Shown here: positions 11,511 through 23,300 of the stretch, piece by piece | Position numbering within the stretch: position 1 is the stretch's first letter | Layout of the letters: each line of letters opens with the position of its first letter | DNA from: Ramazzottius varieornatus | Lineage: Eukaryota > Tardigrada > Eutardigrada > Parachela > Ramazzottiidae | Assembly (NCBI GenBank): GCA_001949185.1 | Contig: BDGG01000014.1 | Location: 1,281,666-1,345,665, forward strand | DNA length: 64,000 bases | Reading direction: 5' to 3' | The notes under the pieces: generated by a model | Seen by the model: the letters and a program-made list of their open reading frames with translations, nothing else | What the model was told of the DNA's origin: nothing | Databases searched by the model: none | Made by a program: the position numbers and the translations under genes

Positions 11511-12363
11511 TCTCCCGAATATATGGCTGCTGCTGCTATTGGAACTGGACTCAAATCAGTGGCCAGAATCAGCTAAAGAAGCGGAATGCAGGTTAGCGCG
11601 CAGAGCTGACCCAGAGTCTGACAGAAGCTTCACGTTTGCGAGGCGGAAGACGAGGTCGTGTAAGCGCTGAAAGCAACTCGAAATGAGATGTCCGCCTGCT
11701 GCCGACGATGTGGCATCAATTACGCATCCGACCGCCTCCTGCTAAGCATCACTGCAACCTGACATCTAACAGAAAGAAGAAGAAAAAAATGAGAAAAGAA
11801 GACCGACGTGTGACCATTCGCACAATCTATCGTTGCAGTGGTACAGGTGACGGTTACGACAAGGATCAACAGTAGAGGGCGTGCAGCAGAGCTGCGGGGC
11901 TATTAAGCTCGTTTTAGCTCGCGCGCGAAATCTGCCTTTTTCTAGGAAAACGCAAAACAGGGTTGTGTAGCGCACGAACCTGGATGAGCTTTTTGTAAGA
12001 ACCTCATAGAAGAAAGGCGAAATGAGCTAAACGAGCTAAATAGCTCCGCAGGACTGCCGTGCAGCATTCTTTCTGCAACATTTGTTGACCAGCTAATTAT
12101 TAACGGCTGCGCTTTCGCAAACGCTCCGATGACCACCTCAGTCTTCATGCTAAGAAGGATATCTTCCCGGTCTTTGTACATTTACTTTCGCTTTGCTAAT
12201 AGAAAGCTTTTCGTTGCTGTGGATAGTGGCTACTGGGCTATAATGAGGTTCCAGTCGACAAGAGAGGTTCCGAAGAAAATGGGGGACTTAAAGGTCCTCT
12301 GTCTCGTCAGCTGGACGTTCCAAATACGTGGGCGTTGGGCGATATGGATTAGACGATGATCAC

Positions 12364-12672
12364 TACGAGGTAAAGGTCGTGAACTTAGCCGCCCCATACC
12401 GGGTTTGTAAAGTTAGCCACGGCTGTAGCGTCTATCGCTTGATTGTCAGTCTTCGCTTCTCAACATGTGATTCAACGTTTTTTTAATTGCGGATCTCTTG
12501 GATTCTCCGAATCTTCAAGTTGACTGTACCTAAGATCATTTCATAGCCCATTATTTTATCTATCGATCTATCTATAAATATTTGGGAGTAAGTAGGAGAG
12601 AACAGGCGAAGTTGGACGGCTAACTCTACAAACCCGGCATGCGGTGGCTAACTTTACAACCTTTCCCTCGTA
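12364..12672. mobile_element. MITE-like element with about 55-60 bp terminal inverted repeats
   Basis: The left end beginning TACGAGGTAAAGGT (12364) and the reverse complement of the right end (beginning TACGAGGGAAAGGT, reading back from 12672) match over roughly 55-60 bp with about 80-85% identity. Both contain TTAGCC, CCGGGTTTGTA and AGTTAGCC blocks in the same order. The inner 190 bp is AT-rich and noncoding. This is the layout of a non-autonomous DNA transposon. No transposase and no clear target-site duplication are visible. Confidence 0.6.
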
Positions 12673-12826
12673 CCCATTCTTTTGCTGTTTCATAACTCAA
12701 GATTGCTTCTGCTTCTCGTCTGCTTCTGGCGGCAAGAGCCAGCAAGATACGTCGTGCCAAAGAGAGACGGTGCGATTTCGTCACTTCAAAGCCGAGAAGA
12801 GCAGTCTGCAGCTGGTGGTCTTACTT

Positions 12827-13043
12827 GTACAGTACACGCACGACGGGAAATTACGGGGCCAGCAAAAATTATGGGACCAGGCGGAAAAGACGGCAGAATC
12901 GAAAGCCAAACGTAGAAGAGTGTCCAAAAGTGCGTTACTACAAATCGGTCGTGTATGTACGTGCTTCCTTACCGCCGTAGCGAAAAGGCCTGGTCCCATA
13001 ATTTTTACTGGCCCCATGATTTCCCGTCGTGCGTGTACTGTAC
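12827..13043. repeat. Large inverted repeat, 55-bp arms, about 107-bp spacer
   Basis: The left arm 12827-12881 and the reverse complement of the right arm 12989-13043 agree at 52 of 55 positions by my count. The arms begin and end with GTACAGTACACGCACGACGG. The structure lies 155 bp from the MITE-like element and could be a second MITE, a foldback element, or a hairpin RNA source. Nothing in the spacer is recognisable. Confidence 0.7.
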
Positions 13044-13371
13044 ATAACAGGGCGCACGGCCCAACGTACAGCAGCATGCAACCATTCCGTACGTCTTTGG
13101 CTATCTTGAGCCTCAATGTACTGGATTTGTACCGAGCTCAGCAGATAAGGCCATCCGCTGGACTTGTGTTCCAACTTGCGGGAGGCTCGAAGAACAGCAG
13201 GATCGTTTTTCTTTGCTTCTTTGCTTCCGCTTGCGTTGAGTCGTAAGATCTCCATATCGGCGCTTCGATCCACTTGGAGGAGCTGCACGGTCGGCTATCG
13301 GGATCTTATCGTCAGTCTTATATCCCTTTGTTATCCATTCCGACCGCCAGAAAACCTCAACCAGCATCAAA

Positions 13372-14745
13372 ATGGTACGTTGCAACATGGAAACTCAACT
13401 TTGGATATCAGACTTGATGGCCCGCAAAAGCATTGCCCTCTCTCGTTTCAGGCCGCTTCACTGGGACCCGCTGAAATCGAACGTAAGTTATTTCCGGTTC
13501 CTCAAGTATCCTTCATCCTTTTACCTGCTACTAAAGATTGTAACTTCCGGCCTCTGGTGGCAAAGCTCCGCCTGGCAAGCCCTGCATGATTAACCAAGGC
13601 TAACTGGTGGAGGGATGGCAACTCCCCGACCGGAAGTAATTGTTTTCTGAAGGGACCTTTTTTGGTTGGGGTTAGCCCAGGCTGTAATGTCTGGCTCTGA
13701 TGTCGTTTTGGCCTGGATGGAGTGAGTGGAGGGTCCTCGCACCCCATTTTCGTGCCTGATTCTATATATAACACCTTGGCTCTTCGACAACGTCATACTT
13801 CACAGCCAGTCCAGCTGTTGACGGTCTTCGTCGCATGGATGTACGAAATTCAGCATGTTCTTCAGCAGGGTCTAAATATAACAACACTCAACATGGATTA
13901 CGGCATGGCTGGTGCGCCTGCCTTGCCTGCCGTGGCAGCAGGCCATATTTGGAATCGAGGAGGATCACTCGATGCATGCTTGACTATGCTGCTATCTTGA
14001 CCAAAGTTGTCCATCCTAACTTGTATGACAGAAAGTACTGTTACAGCGAGTCCAGAATGCTGATGTTCTTCAAACAGACGACAAAAGTGCAGTTGGTAAA
14101 GGGGCATTTGTCTTGCAGAATGCAAAGAAGCCTTTGGCGTCTACGAGATGTTCTTCGGCGAAAACGGAACTGTAGATGCCATAAAGACCGCCGATATCCT
14201 GCGGTCGATGAAGCTGACACCGACCATCAAGAAAGTCAACCAGATGACAGGAGTAACCAAACCTGGTAGGAACCACAGTAGCACAGCCTTGAAGTTCCAG
14301 CATGCAGGCACCTGGAGATGACTGGGTGATGGGAAGGTATCGTATTCTTGCAGGTGAGAAAAGAATAACCCTGGAAGAGTTCATGCCGATCTACGCTCAA
14401 ATGTCGAAGGAGAAGGATGTTGGAGGATACGCCGATTTCATGGAAGCCATGTTGGTCTTCGATAAGGAAAGCAACGGCACCATCATTGCCGCCGAACTCC
14501 GCCATCTCCTGCTTTCCCTGGGTGAGAAGATGACCGAATCCGAAGTTGACGAGATCCTGAAGCTGTGCAGTAACGAAGACACCGAAGGCAACACCAAATA
14601 CGAAGGTCAGTTCCCTCTTTCGCAACATTGGCTCAGGCAGCACCGTATGTTACCCTCGTTCTTATGACCAACAAATTTCTGTTCCCTAGAATTCATCAAG
14701 AAAGTGCTGGAAGGACCGTTCCCCCATGAGAATGCCCAAGATTAA
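13372..14745 (+). CDS. Essential (alkali-type) myosin light chain, EF-hand protein
   Basis: The product binds the myosin heavy-chain IQ motif and stabilises the lever arm in muscle or non-muscle myosin II. Five exons chain in phase: 13372-13374 (the ATG alone), 13452-13482, 14119-14265, 14354-14605, 14690-14745 (489 nt, 162 aa), close to the usual 150-200 aa. After the Met the protein reads AASLGPAEIEQCKEAFGVYEMF, and an N-lobe helix then leads into a degenerate EF loop (FGENGTVDA). The linker includes EEFMPIYAQM, and a C-lobe hand has DKESNGTI followed by ELRHLLLSLGEKMTESEVDEIL. The C-terminus EEFIKKVLEG is typical. Loss of several calcium ligands is normal for essential light chains. The 636-bp second intron is the longest. 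Calmodulin-like alternatives fit less well because the hands are degenerate. Confidence 0.92.
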
Positions 14746-16945
14746 TGTAACCCGATGTTGCCCTGTTTATTTTGTGATCACACTATACAGAAATATTACG
14801 CCTACTACGACACAGAGATCACCTGCTAGAGGATAACATCTGTAGAACTGTCTTGCTAAGTTCAGGACTGCAAAGATTATGTGAAAGATCTTACTGAATT
14901 GTACTTCACATTATACTTTCGGTAGAATTAATTGCTCCAGAACCATCCGAATAAACTTCTAGATTATGGCACGTGACACCTGAACTGCATGTTTCCTCAG
15001 CACACAATGGCCGATAGCGGCTAACGTTGGAAAGGTCCGCTGACGTCACCACAGGGTGGCGCCCTCTGCTTAACCTGAGATGAGATTTGCGTTGACTGCA
15101 ACGCAACGATTGATTAGACACTTTCTTGATTTCTCAAATCAGAACTCCGAGTCTCCGCCTAAACATTTTCCACAGGCTCCACTCCAGGAATACCAGTTGT
15201 CTTCTCGTTCCATTATGCTTCAGCAGCACCAGGTGGTCGATTGGACTCAAAGCAATGTCGGTTTCCTCGTCTGGGTGCCTTAGTTGCCACGTTGGGAGAG
15301 GAGGGCAAGGAAGAGAGATATGACCACTACGTGGGCCGCCACGACGTCCCCAGTTTCTCCGTGAGCCAAGTCTTCAAAACTCAAGGTCGACCATTTCCAG
15401 CGTCCTGATGTCAAGTGTGACTGATCCCTCACCTGCTATACCGTAAGTGTTAGCTTTGTTATCACGCACAGGTGTTTTCGGCAGTTTCATCCATCAGAAG
15501 ATCCGATCTTGACTATCGCTAGAATATAGCCTTATCAGAAATTTAGCCTTGGTATCGTTCTGACAAGTTACCTCCGGTTTCTGTTTTCAGGAATGTTCTT
15601 TGGTTTTTCAGTCAGGGGAATTTCGGGAAGACGATACAAACTTCACTGAGGTGAGGGAAGATCGGAGACTACGGCAGAAAGATGCTGGTGCTGTTTTGTT
15701 GACACTTGCTACCCTGCGCCTTCTTCGAGACTTCACTTTGGACCTTCTGTTACAGAAACAACCGGAAGAGAGGTAAGAAATGAATGTTGATCCGTAGGCG
15801 AGGTGGACATGAGACGACAAGTCGAGAAATGCTCAAGAGGTGGATCGTTAATTCGTTATGAACGGAACTTCCGGTCTGTGGCGTAGAACTGCGGTATGCT
15901 TCTGTCCTGACGTCACAGGCCCCCCGCTTCGCAACTGGCATTTCGTGGCGCGGACTTCGGGGAACGGAATTCCTGGTGAGAACGGTGAGCTTTCTTCCGT
16001 ATTCTTTCGACTGTTTCTGTTCGTTTCTGAAACCGCTGCGTCGCAGGAAAGTAAGTGGCGAAGTGCAGCAAATGCTGGGAGCGATTCAGCAACGATCTTT
16101 GGTCAAGAAGAACTTGTGCGCAGAAGCAACTTTACGCAGACAATTTTGGATTGTAGCCGGATGGACGTATGATGGAACCGTGACCAAGAGCTCAGACAGA
16201 TTCGAAGGGTCGAAAGTCGAGACCGCACTTCCTGCTCGGTTCTCACAACAATCGTCCAGCTTGTGGTCTAAGTGCAAGAACGAACAATGTTTCGGCTCCA
16301 GAAACCGCCCTATTCCGGATAACTAAGTTTTATCCCGATATTATCCTGAAATTAGTCCACATTTGTGCGGCTATCACATGAGTTCTCTGCATGACAATCG
16401 ACTGTTCTAAATGTTGCTGGCTTTTGTTTTACACTTGGGAAGAAAGATCAATAACAAGGGCAAGAAAGGACGAAATGTGAACCCGTTCAGCCTTCATCAC
16501 GAGCTATTCTTCCAAGACGCACGTTCCAAGACCCGGCCAGGTATATGCCAACAGTGTGTGAGCGATTTGCTCTTGAAGTAGAGGACAGGCTGTTTCATTG
16601 TTGGGGGGGGGGGGGGTGCGTGTGTGGGACTGATCGTGTGGACTGGAAAGTGGGTTTCTGGATGTGCTGGCGACCACTTCGTCGCATCGTGTTTTGACGT
16701 CACTGTGAAAGATGGTGGCGCGCGTGTATTTGAGGTCGAGTTTGTCTGTAGGACCAAGTTGTCATCTCGACATTTTGATTGTCAGGAAAGAGGAGAAGTC
16801 AGCTTGGCTAACCCTGGCTTTGCGCTTTCGTCTAGAGCGTATCCGAAGGTCTTGACAAAACATATTTATGAAAGATTCGTATTTATGCAGTTATCGTCGT
16901 CAGTGACAAGAGTAAGAAGCTATGCCAATAGCTGGCGATAAAGCT
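14746..16945. other. Gene-free interval between myosin light chain and Iroquois 3' ends
   Basis: I see no coding region with family similarity or a splice-consistent chain. Open frames at about 15858-16326 (plus) are adjacent but have no recognisable protein signature. A run of 14 G lies at 16603-16616. Three copies of the palindrome TGACGTCA occur at 15041-15048, 15908-15915 and 16695-16702. The interval may include the untranslated ends of both flanking genes, which converge here. Confidence 0.45.
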
Positions 16946-19900
16946 CTATAGGTCGTCGGGGGTCGAGATTTGTTCTGAAGTAGAGGGAGCTGTAGCTCTT
17001 GAACCTGCATTTGACAGCTTTCTGCCAGAGTCGTCTGAGTGACTTCCGGTCGTGGTTGACTGTGTGCTGTTGGAGTCTGGAGCTTTATTAGACTCTGTAG
17101 ATTAGAGGGACAACAGTTAGAGAGTGGCTTTAATATACTGGCAAGTTAGCAGTTGCATACCTGGTGAGGTTCGGCTGTCTTTCGAGTTGGTAGGACTATT
17201 TAACCGGGAAAGTGGCGAAGATTTTGGCATGTCGGTGGACAGTGGCCGGGAACCTTGAAGCTTGACTTGGGAGGGCGACTCGTAAGGTGCCGTGGAAACT
17301 CTGTGCGAGTGTGGGGTCTTCATCTTGCCTGTTGTCGAGGAGGAAACGGCATGGGCAGAGGAGAGGTTGTGCAGGGGAGCCGAGAAGGCTGAATTGGGAT
17401 TAGGGACAAAGACGGGGTTACTGCTGCTGTTGGGCGCTACAGGGAGCTGCCCATGCATCTGCCCCAGACTGCCAAAAGGGCCGTTGAAGGAGGGATGGAA
17501 TGGTGCTCGAGGCAGTTGTTGCTCCATCGACATCGGCCTGGGAAAAGACGCCGATGATGTGATCATATGGGACTTGAAGGCCAGCATGGCTTCCGGGCTG
17601 GGCATAGCTGGAGAAGGGGCTATCGTCGGGTTGCCGCTTGGCTTATCCATGGCTACGTCGGCCAGCGACCAAATTCGCGGTTTCTGACTGGTGGCATGTG
17701 CAGCTGTCTTGGTACTGTTTTCCACGTCTTTGTCGGCTCCATTACCGGTCAGTACTCTGCCACCGACATTTCCATCTGTGAAATAAAGTATCGGCTTATT
17801 ATTCCGCCGATGACTTTTAGTTGGTTGCTTTGCGCCAAATGATGTGAGCGTGCACAGTCAGGTGATCGAGAATTTGCTTTGGTTCTTCAAGCTTCATAAT
17901 AAATCTATGCTATTTGTAGTTGCGCGGCTGTTTCGTCGGAGAGGGATAGATTGATTTCTGGACCGACTGAAATGACGTTAAGGCGGTGGGACCCTAGTCA
18001 GTAGTTTGATAGTCGACATGGATTCGTGATTTTGATGTGCTCGTTGTCAAAGACTTTAGTCTTTTCCGATTCGACACACCAATAAGGGCTAAGTGCTGGC
18101 TGTATCGATCCTAGGTGCCGTGACTACTGTCCTGGCAGCTATGATCCAATGGTCAAATCGATTAAATGACCACTTTGAATGAAGGAACACAAAGGAAGCT
18201 TTCGATGGAAGACAAGTTAGTTAAATCAGGACGGGCTTTGGACTTTGGAACAGTAATGGTTTGGCTATTATTGTTGATGGTAAGCATTACGATTGAGGGC
18301 TGTTTTAAAAAGGGGCTACTCTTTCTGCACCACTAACTTTCATCCCACTCATTGACGCCTGTCCATTAATGCCCCAATTCATTACTAATGCATTAGCCAT
18401 CGCTAGCTTCCGTCCCTCCCTTTTTCTCTCTCCAAATGCCATTGTAACCGTCCTCCGCCACTGCCCAACTCACAGTTGACGGCCTGTTTTCAATTAGCAG
18501 TGTACTGCAAACTATAGTCAGCGGAAGTCCTTAAAACTTTCTATTGATTGAGCAGCGTAATGTCTCAACCGACTGATCGATGCTGTTGCATGAGAAGGCA
18601 GAACTAACCTGGCACTAGATCGGACGCGGCGGGTGGTGGAGCGGGTGAAGCTTTCAGGGATCCAGCGTCTGAAAAGTCATCCTTGTCAAGATCGATGTCT
18701 TGGTCGTCGCCAGCGTTCAGCCCATCCGACTCGGACTTGTCGTCGTCTTCGCAGCCCCGATTCCGCGGTGACCACGTCATTTTGTTTTCCTTCTTTAACC
18801 GACGGCGAGCATTGGCGAACCAGGTGGAGACCTGAGTGAGGGTCATTTTGGTCAGGATGGCCAGCATAATTTTTTCAGCTTTTGTCGGGTACGGATTCTT
18901 TCTATGCTCGTACAACCAGTGCTTGAGCTGTGATGTTGTCTCGCGGGTGGCGTTCTTTCGGCGGTTCATCCCATTGGGATCCATCCCATAACTAGACCAC
19001 GGACAAAACGAAATTGGTCAAATTTCTTATGTTCTTATTATTTCGAATAGTTCAAAATCAATGTTTGATGCCAGTTGGCGGGTTTGGTGTGAGGATGTCA
19101 GTTGACAAGACTCGTGACCTGCACCCTGGTGGTCGTGGCCTATCGACTTTACTGTATAAAAGAACGGTCTAGTGCTGTGACCACACACGTTCAGGCCACC
19201 ATCGTATGCTGTTCGGAAGGGTCTCGAATATATGACAATGAGTATGTTAAACGGCAGTAGAACATGCTTGGATATATCCTTGTTTCCTGACCATCCATGC
19301 ATAAGTGATATCGGTTCTGATATGGTAAACAAGCGTGAGAGATGGTGCTTGTAAAGCTGAATATTCATTGAGGCCTAATGATGGACGATATGGGAGTTTG
19401 CTCCCAATCGCCGCGTTTTTCTTTGGCTAAGCCCTCCAGTGGCCGAGGGAAATGATATTTGTCTTGGCTGGTAGGAACAATAGGCTTGGTTTGACGTTAA
19501 GCAAGGGCGGACAATGCGTGTTCTGCATCTGAATGTGGCGTGTATGTATTCATCAAAGCTGTGACAGGACAACTGATTTGTTTTGTCCCTGGCACGAATT
19601 ATGATTTGTGTTGATGGCTTTTGTTCACCTGGCCTATAGCTAGCAGCCCGACTTGACAGTAAGTTGAAGTCAATGGCGGGTATCGTTAAGGTGGAAATGA
19701 CTTCCGGCCAGAGGTCGACTTACTTGTTGGAGCAGTAGGGGTTGGGTGGATAGGGCAGAGGCGCACCGGCCATGCTGGGATCGTAAGGAGCATAGCAGCC
19801 GGCCATGTTGCCGCCATGGGCCGAAGGCAGTCCTCCCATACCCAAAGTCATTCCCATGGCCGCACGCCAACTGGCCACGCTACTCTCCATGGGCATTTCC

Positions 19901-20304
19901 GTCTTGACGTCTCCGTACAAGTTGCTCTACAAAAACAATGGGCAACGTCAGTCTTACGAGTAACACTACCAAAAGGTCTTGAGGCTAAAGAGGATTACCG
20001 GGTCGCGGATAAGTGCGGGGTGAGTGCTGGATGTCGACAGGGAAGAGTGAAGTCCTCCATCGCGGTCGCCATGAAGCGAGGCGCTGCTACCAGAAGAGGG
20101 CGGGTTGCCGTTGCCAAAGACGGCAGGATCGATGCCGCTCAACGGGCCGGCAAACATGTACTGACGGTAGGCCGCCATGAAGCGCTCGTACTGGCAGCTG
20201 CAGATACTCTGCCCGCTTTGTGGATCGACAATAATGTTGCGTGCGTGGACAGGGTCACAGCTGGCAGCGTGTACCCCCGGTTGTAGACAGTTGGAACCCA
20301 TCAT
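16946..20304 (-). CDS. Irx: Iroquois-class TALE homeobox transcription factor (N-terminus possibly incomplete)
   Basis: This is a nuclear DNA-binding regulator of patterning. Five minus-strand exons chain in phase: 20304-19999, 19926-19724, 18991-18609, 17775-17161, 17094-16946 (1656 nt, 551 aa). Exon 1 carries the conserved Iroquois block [13 protein letters not shown], exon 2 ends with the YDPSMAG-like segment, and exon 3 holds the TALE homeodomain (about residues 179-243) with the three-residue loop extension in [12 protein letters not shown] and recognition helix [14 protein letters not shown]. An acidic Asp/Glu stretch follows, as in the family. Exon 4 has the [11 protein letters not shown] motif characteristic of Iroquois proteins, then Pro/Ser-rich sequence. 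The first ATG at 20304 follows directly on an acceptor-like GAGCAG, so a further 5' exon may exist. Introns 3 and 2 (833 and 732 bp) are long for this window. Confidence 0.93.
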
Positions 20305-23300
20305 CTGCTCAACGAACCCTGGTTAACTTAGTCTATGCTCCAGAGCACGTTACTTCTGCCCTCTTTCTGCCAAAACAAGCGGACAGGACCGTGCAGGGCA
20401 CGGACCTGCTCGTCGTTTTCGTGGAAATATCGTAGAAGAAAGGTAAGTGGCTAAAGGAGTCAAGTAACTTTGGCGATGGTCTTATCGGCCGCTGTCTTTT
20501 CTTTCGCGCTTCATATCGATCGATTCAGCAATTTTCGACTAGCCTTACCGGCGAAGGTCCCAGGACGGAAGAGTATGGGAAGCTGCTGAACTGCGAGAAC
20601 CCACTGGACATGGTGACTGCAGGTAGCTTTGCCCGTATACAGTACGTTTTCCTTCCTTCTTTGTGTGCGGTGATATCGATTAGTCTGGGGCAAATGATGG
20701 CTTCGCTTTGGTCCGTCGATCCCGCTGACTCAATGAATGGAACGCTATCAATAAAAACAATGGTAATTAGCCATGATGACTCCCAATAGTATGATCATGG
20801 CGTTGTGTGAAGCCTTAATTTATGGCTATTGAATTAGACCATAAAAGTAATGTCTTGTTAACTGGTTCTTGATGACCAGTAGCGCCACTGTATTCAATTA
20901 GCCTTCTATTTCCTTAACGGGATGGATTGTTTTTATCGGTAGGCATGAATGCATTGACGGAGGTGTGGGCCTCGCTTCCATACTGAGGAAAGAAATGGCG
21001 CCACCACCAAGGAATAATATTGATGTTTTATGCTCAAAATATTGACTATACCAACGGGTGGAATGTAATAAGACTATACACACATATCTTTCTATCGCGC
21101 CTAGCTTGCATAGCAGTCATGTGGACATTCCTTCTGTAAATATCCTTTCCCTGCATGCGGCTTGCTGACTTTTTTTGCGGTTCCTCTGTCGACACGGCAG
21201 TCCGAATATAAGTCGCCCTTATGGGTCTTTATAAATGACTTACACAGAATTGAAGGGTACGATATGGAGAGATGTTTGCAGTTTGAGCGGTATGGCTTGG
21301 CCTTATCGGTAAAAAGCAAGGTAGCATTGCACAATATCAACAGGGTGAAGAATGGCTTAGTGTAGTTATAGCCTCAGTTTATCTGTCTGTAAAGGCCGTT
21401 ATTGCCGTGCGCGGCGCCGGCTCATGATTTGTCTCTGCACTCAACGTTCCCCTCTTACTTCGCAAACAGGCGCGACGAGGAAGAGGCTGCGCTGTCCACA
21501 AGACTTTGTGGGGGGAGGAAGAGGCATTCCTCTCAAAACAAACAGCAGTTTCATAAGTTGGGTCGGGCTAATTAAGCATGCATTGCAGCAAGTCCGGGTG
21601 TCATGTAGTCAGCGGCATATGCCTGATAACGATGAAAGACAGCGCTAGCAGCAGTCGATATGGCAAGCAAGCGAGGTCGATTGGAATTACGGTTGCATGC
21701 GAAACGCTGTCGGCCTTTTCCATATTGCTTTCCGCCGTGTGTGATGGCAGCAAATGACAGAGTTATTTAATGTGGCAAAGTTGCAAAGTAAACACGGTAT
21801 AATTACCAGATTACGACTGTATAGACAGGCCAGCTAGCTGCATACGGGCTAAATACTCTTCTCGCCTATGAAACTGGACTACGTGGCTCAATTTCCGCCC
21901 GATAAGAGTCATCAAAGCTTGCCCCAACTTTGCTGATATGCAAATTCTCCAGTAGATAGCGGACATGTTCCCCAACTATGATATGTCACAGCCCGGCTTG
22001 ATGATCATTGAAGAAATGTCCGATGTGTTTTAGATCGAAGTTTGTTGATAGAAAGCAGCTAACCTCAAATATAGTTCAGCGTAATATGGCCCATCACATT
22101 CGACTTATCAAGTAACCATCTGACGCTGGCCAGACATGCACATCATAATCTTCATAGCCCATCCACAGTTTCCTTCCCTTTATATCCACATGCATGCCTG
22201 TCTTTCAGCTCTCCACTCATTCAACCGACTCTGTGGTATCCTCTTTCCTAGGCGGCCGCCGACACTGGTGATTCGCAAAGTGAAGGTCCTCACTCACTCG
22301 CTCACAGCTTTAGAAAGAGGCCAAACTTCCTGGTCTGTGTGACCTTTCCATCGCTATGTCTGCAGGGATGGACAGGTTGAAATTAAGACTTTGGCTTAAC
22401 ACCTTGAGCACGGGGCGGGAAACTCACTTTCCTGGCGCACACTCAGTTGTGCGTAGCGAGATTCCACTTCAATTTTTGCTGTGCGTTCTTTTTTATTTGC
22501 CTGAAGGATCAACTTCTCTTCAAACCACAACTAACGGCCACTGGACAGTGGCTCTGCAAACTGTGGAATTATTTCCGTTTCCGATGGAATTTCGCCGTAG
22601 CTAACAAATTATTCTTCAGCCAGGCTCTCCGCTACTCCAGGGTCTCCAAAACAATTGTAGCCCAGGTCTAAACATTCTTGTATCTCGCGACAGTTTCAGA
22701 TTTGTAAAAAGATCTGCCCAGTGGTCAAGAGAGAATCGAAAAGCCTGGCCGTTTCGAGTAGGTAAATGGCGCACTGTACAACAAATTCCCAAATTTTGGC
22801 CAATAGAGAAGGTGACAATTGGTCCGATTTAGCACCGCCCAAGATTTCAACCAATTAAAAAGAGGCGAGAGTGATTTTCCCGCATCGTATTCTGAAAGCA
22901 CGAAATCGCGTCGTGCTCAAGGTGTTAAAATAGCAAGAACTGTAGCGTTGGCTGCTGTGTAGTATGGGAAAAACGACGAAGAAAGACAGACCACAGGCGA
23001 TGCAAAGATCAAGCTGTTGTTACACCAATGTCGTGTGCAGTGTGTCCGTAAGGTAGACTTGGCTAGTAATGAGTATGATGAAGTGGGCTGCAGCATGAAC
23101 AGGCAATAAAACAGTGGAGGATAATTAGGGGTAATCATGGCAGGAAAATTATTATGCATGTTGGGTAATGATCTTCCGGTCGACGTCGGTGTCAGGCTGC
23201 GTATCATAGCTAGCTGCTTCCATAGCCTATAAGGTAGCTCTCTAACCAAAGAGCACATCAAGAAGCCACCACGTACCATGCTGTACATGTTGTTCAGCAA

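Larger units (their letters stand above)
11511..13371. other. Intergenic region with inverted-repeat elements
   Basis: No supported protein gene lies here. The open frames between 12644 and 13290 on both strands overlap two inverted-repeat structures (listed separately) and look like by-products of the palindromes. The interval separates the divergently transcribed secreted gene 3 and the myosin light chain gene, so their promoters should lie at its two ends. Confidence 0.5.

Noticed and set aside
12558-12580. Short TATC/ATCTA repeat
   Set aside because: Only a few imperfect units inside the MITE-like element; too short to call a microsatellite.
12644-13290. Overlapping open frames of up to 200 aa on both strands
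   Set aside because: They run through the inverted-repeat elements, mirror each other across the palindrome, and have no family similarity.
15858-16326. Adjacent plus-strand open frames of 104 and 116 codons
   Set aside because: They overlap in different frames, join at no consistent splice site and resemble nothing known.
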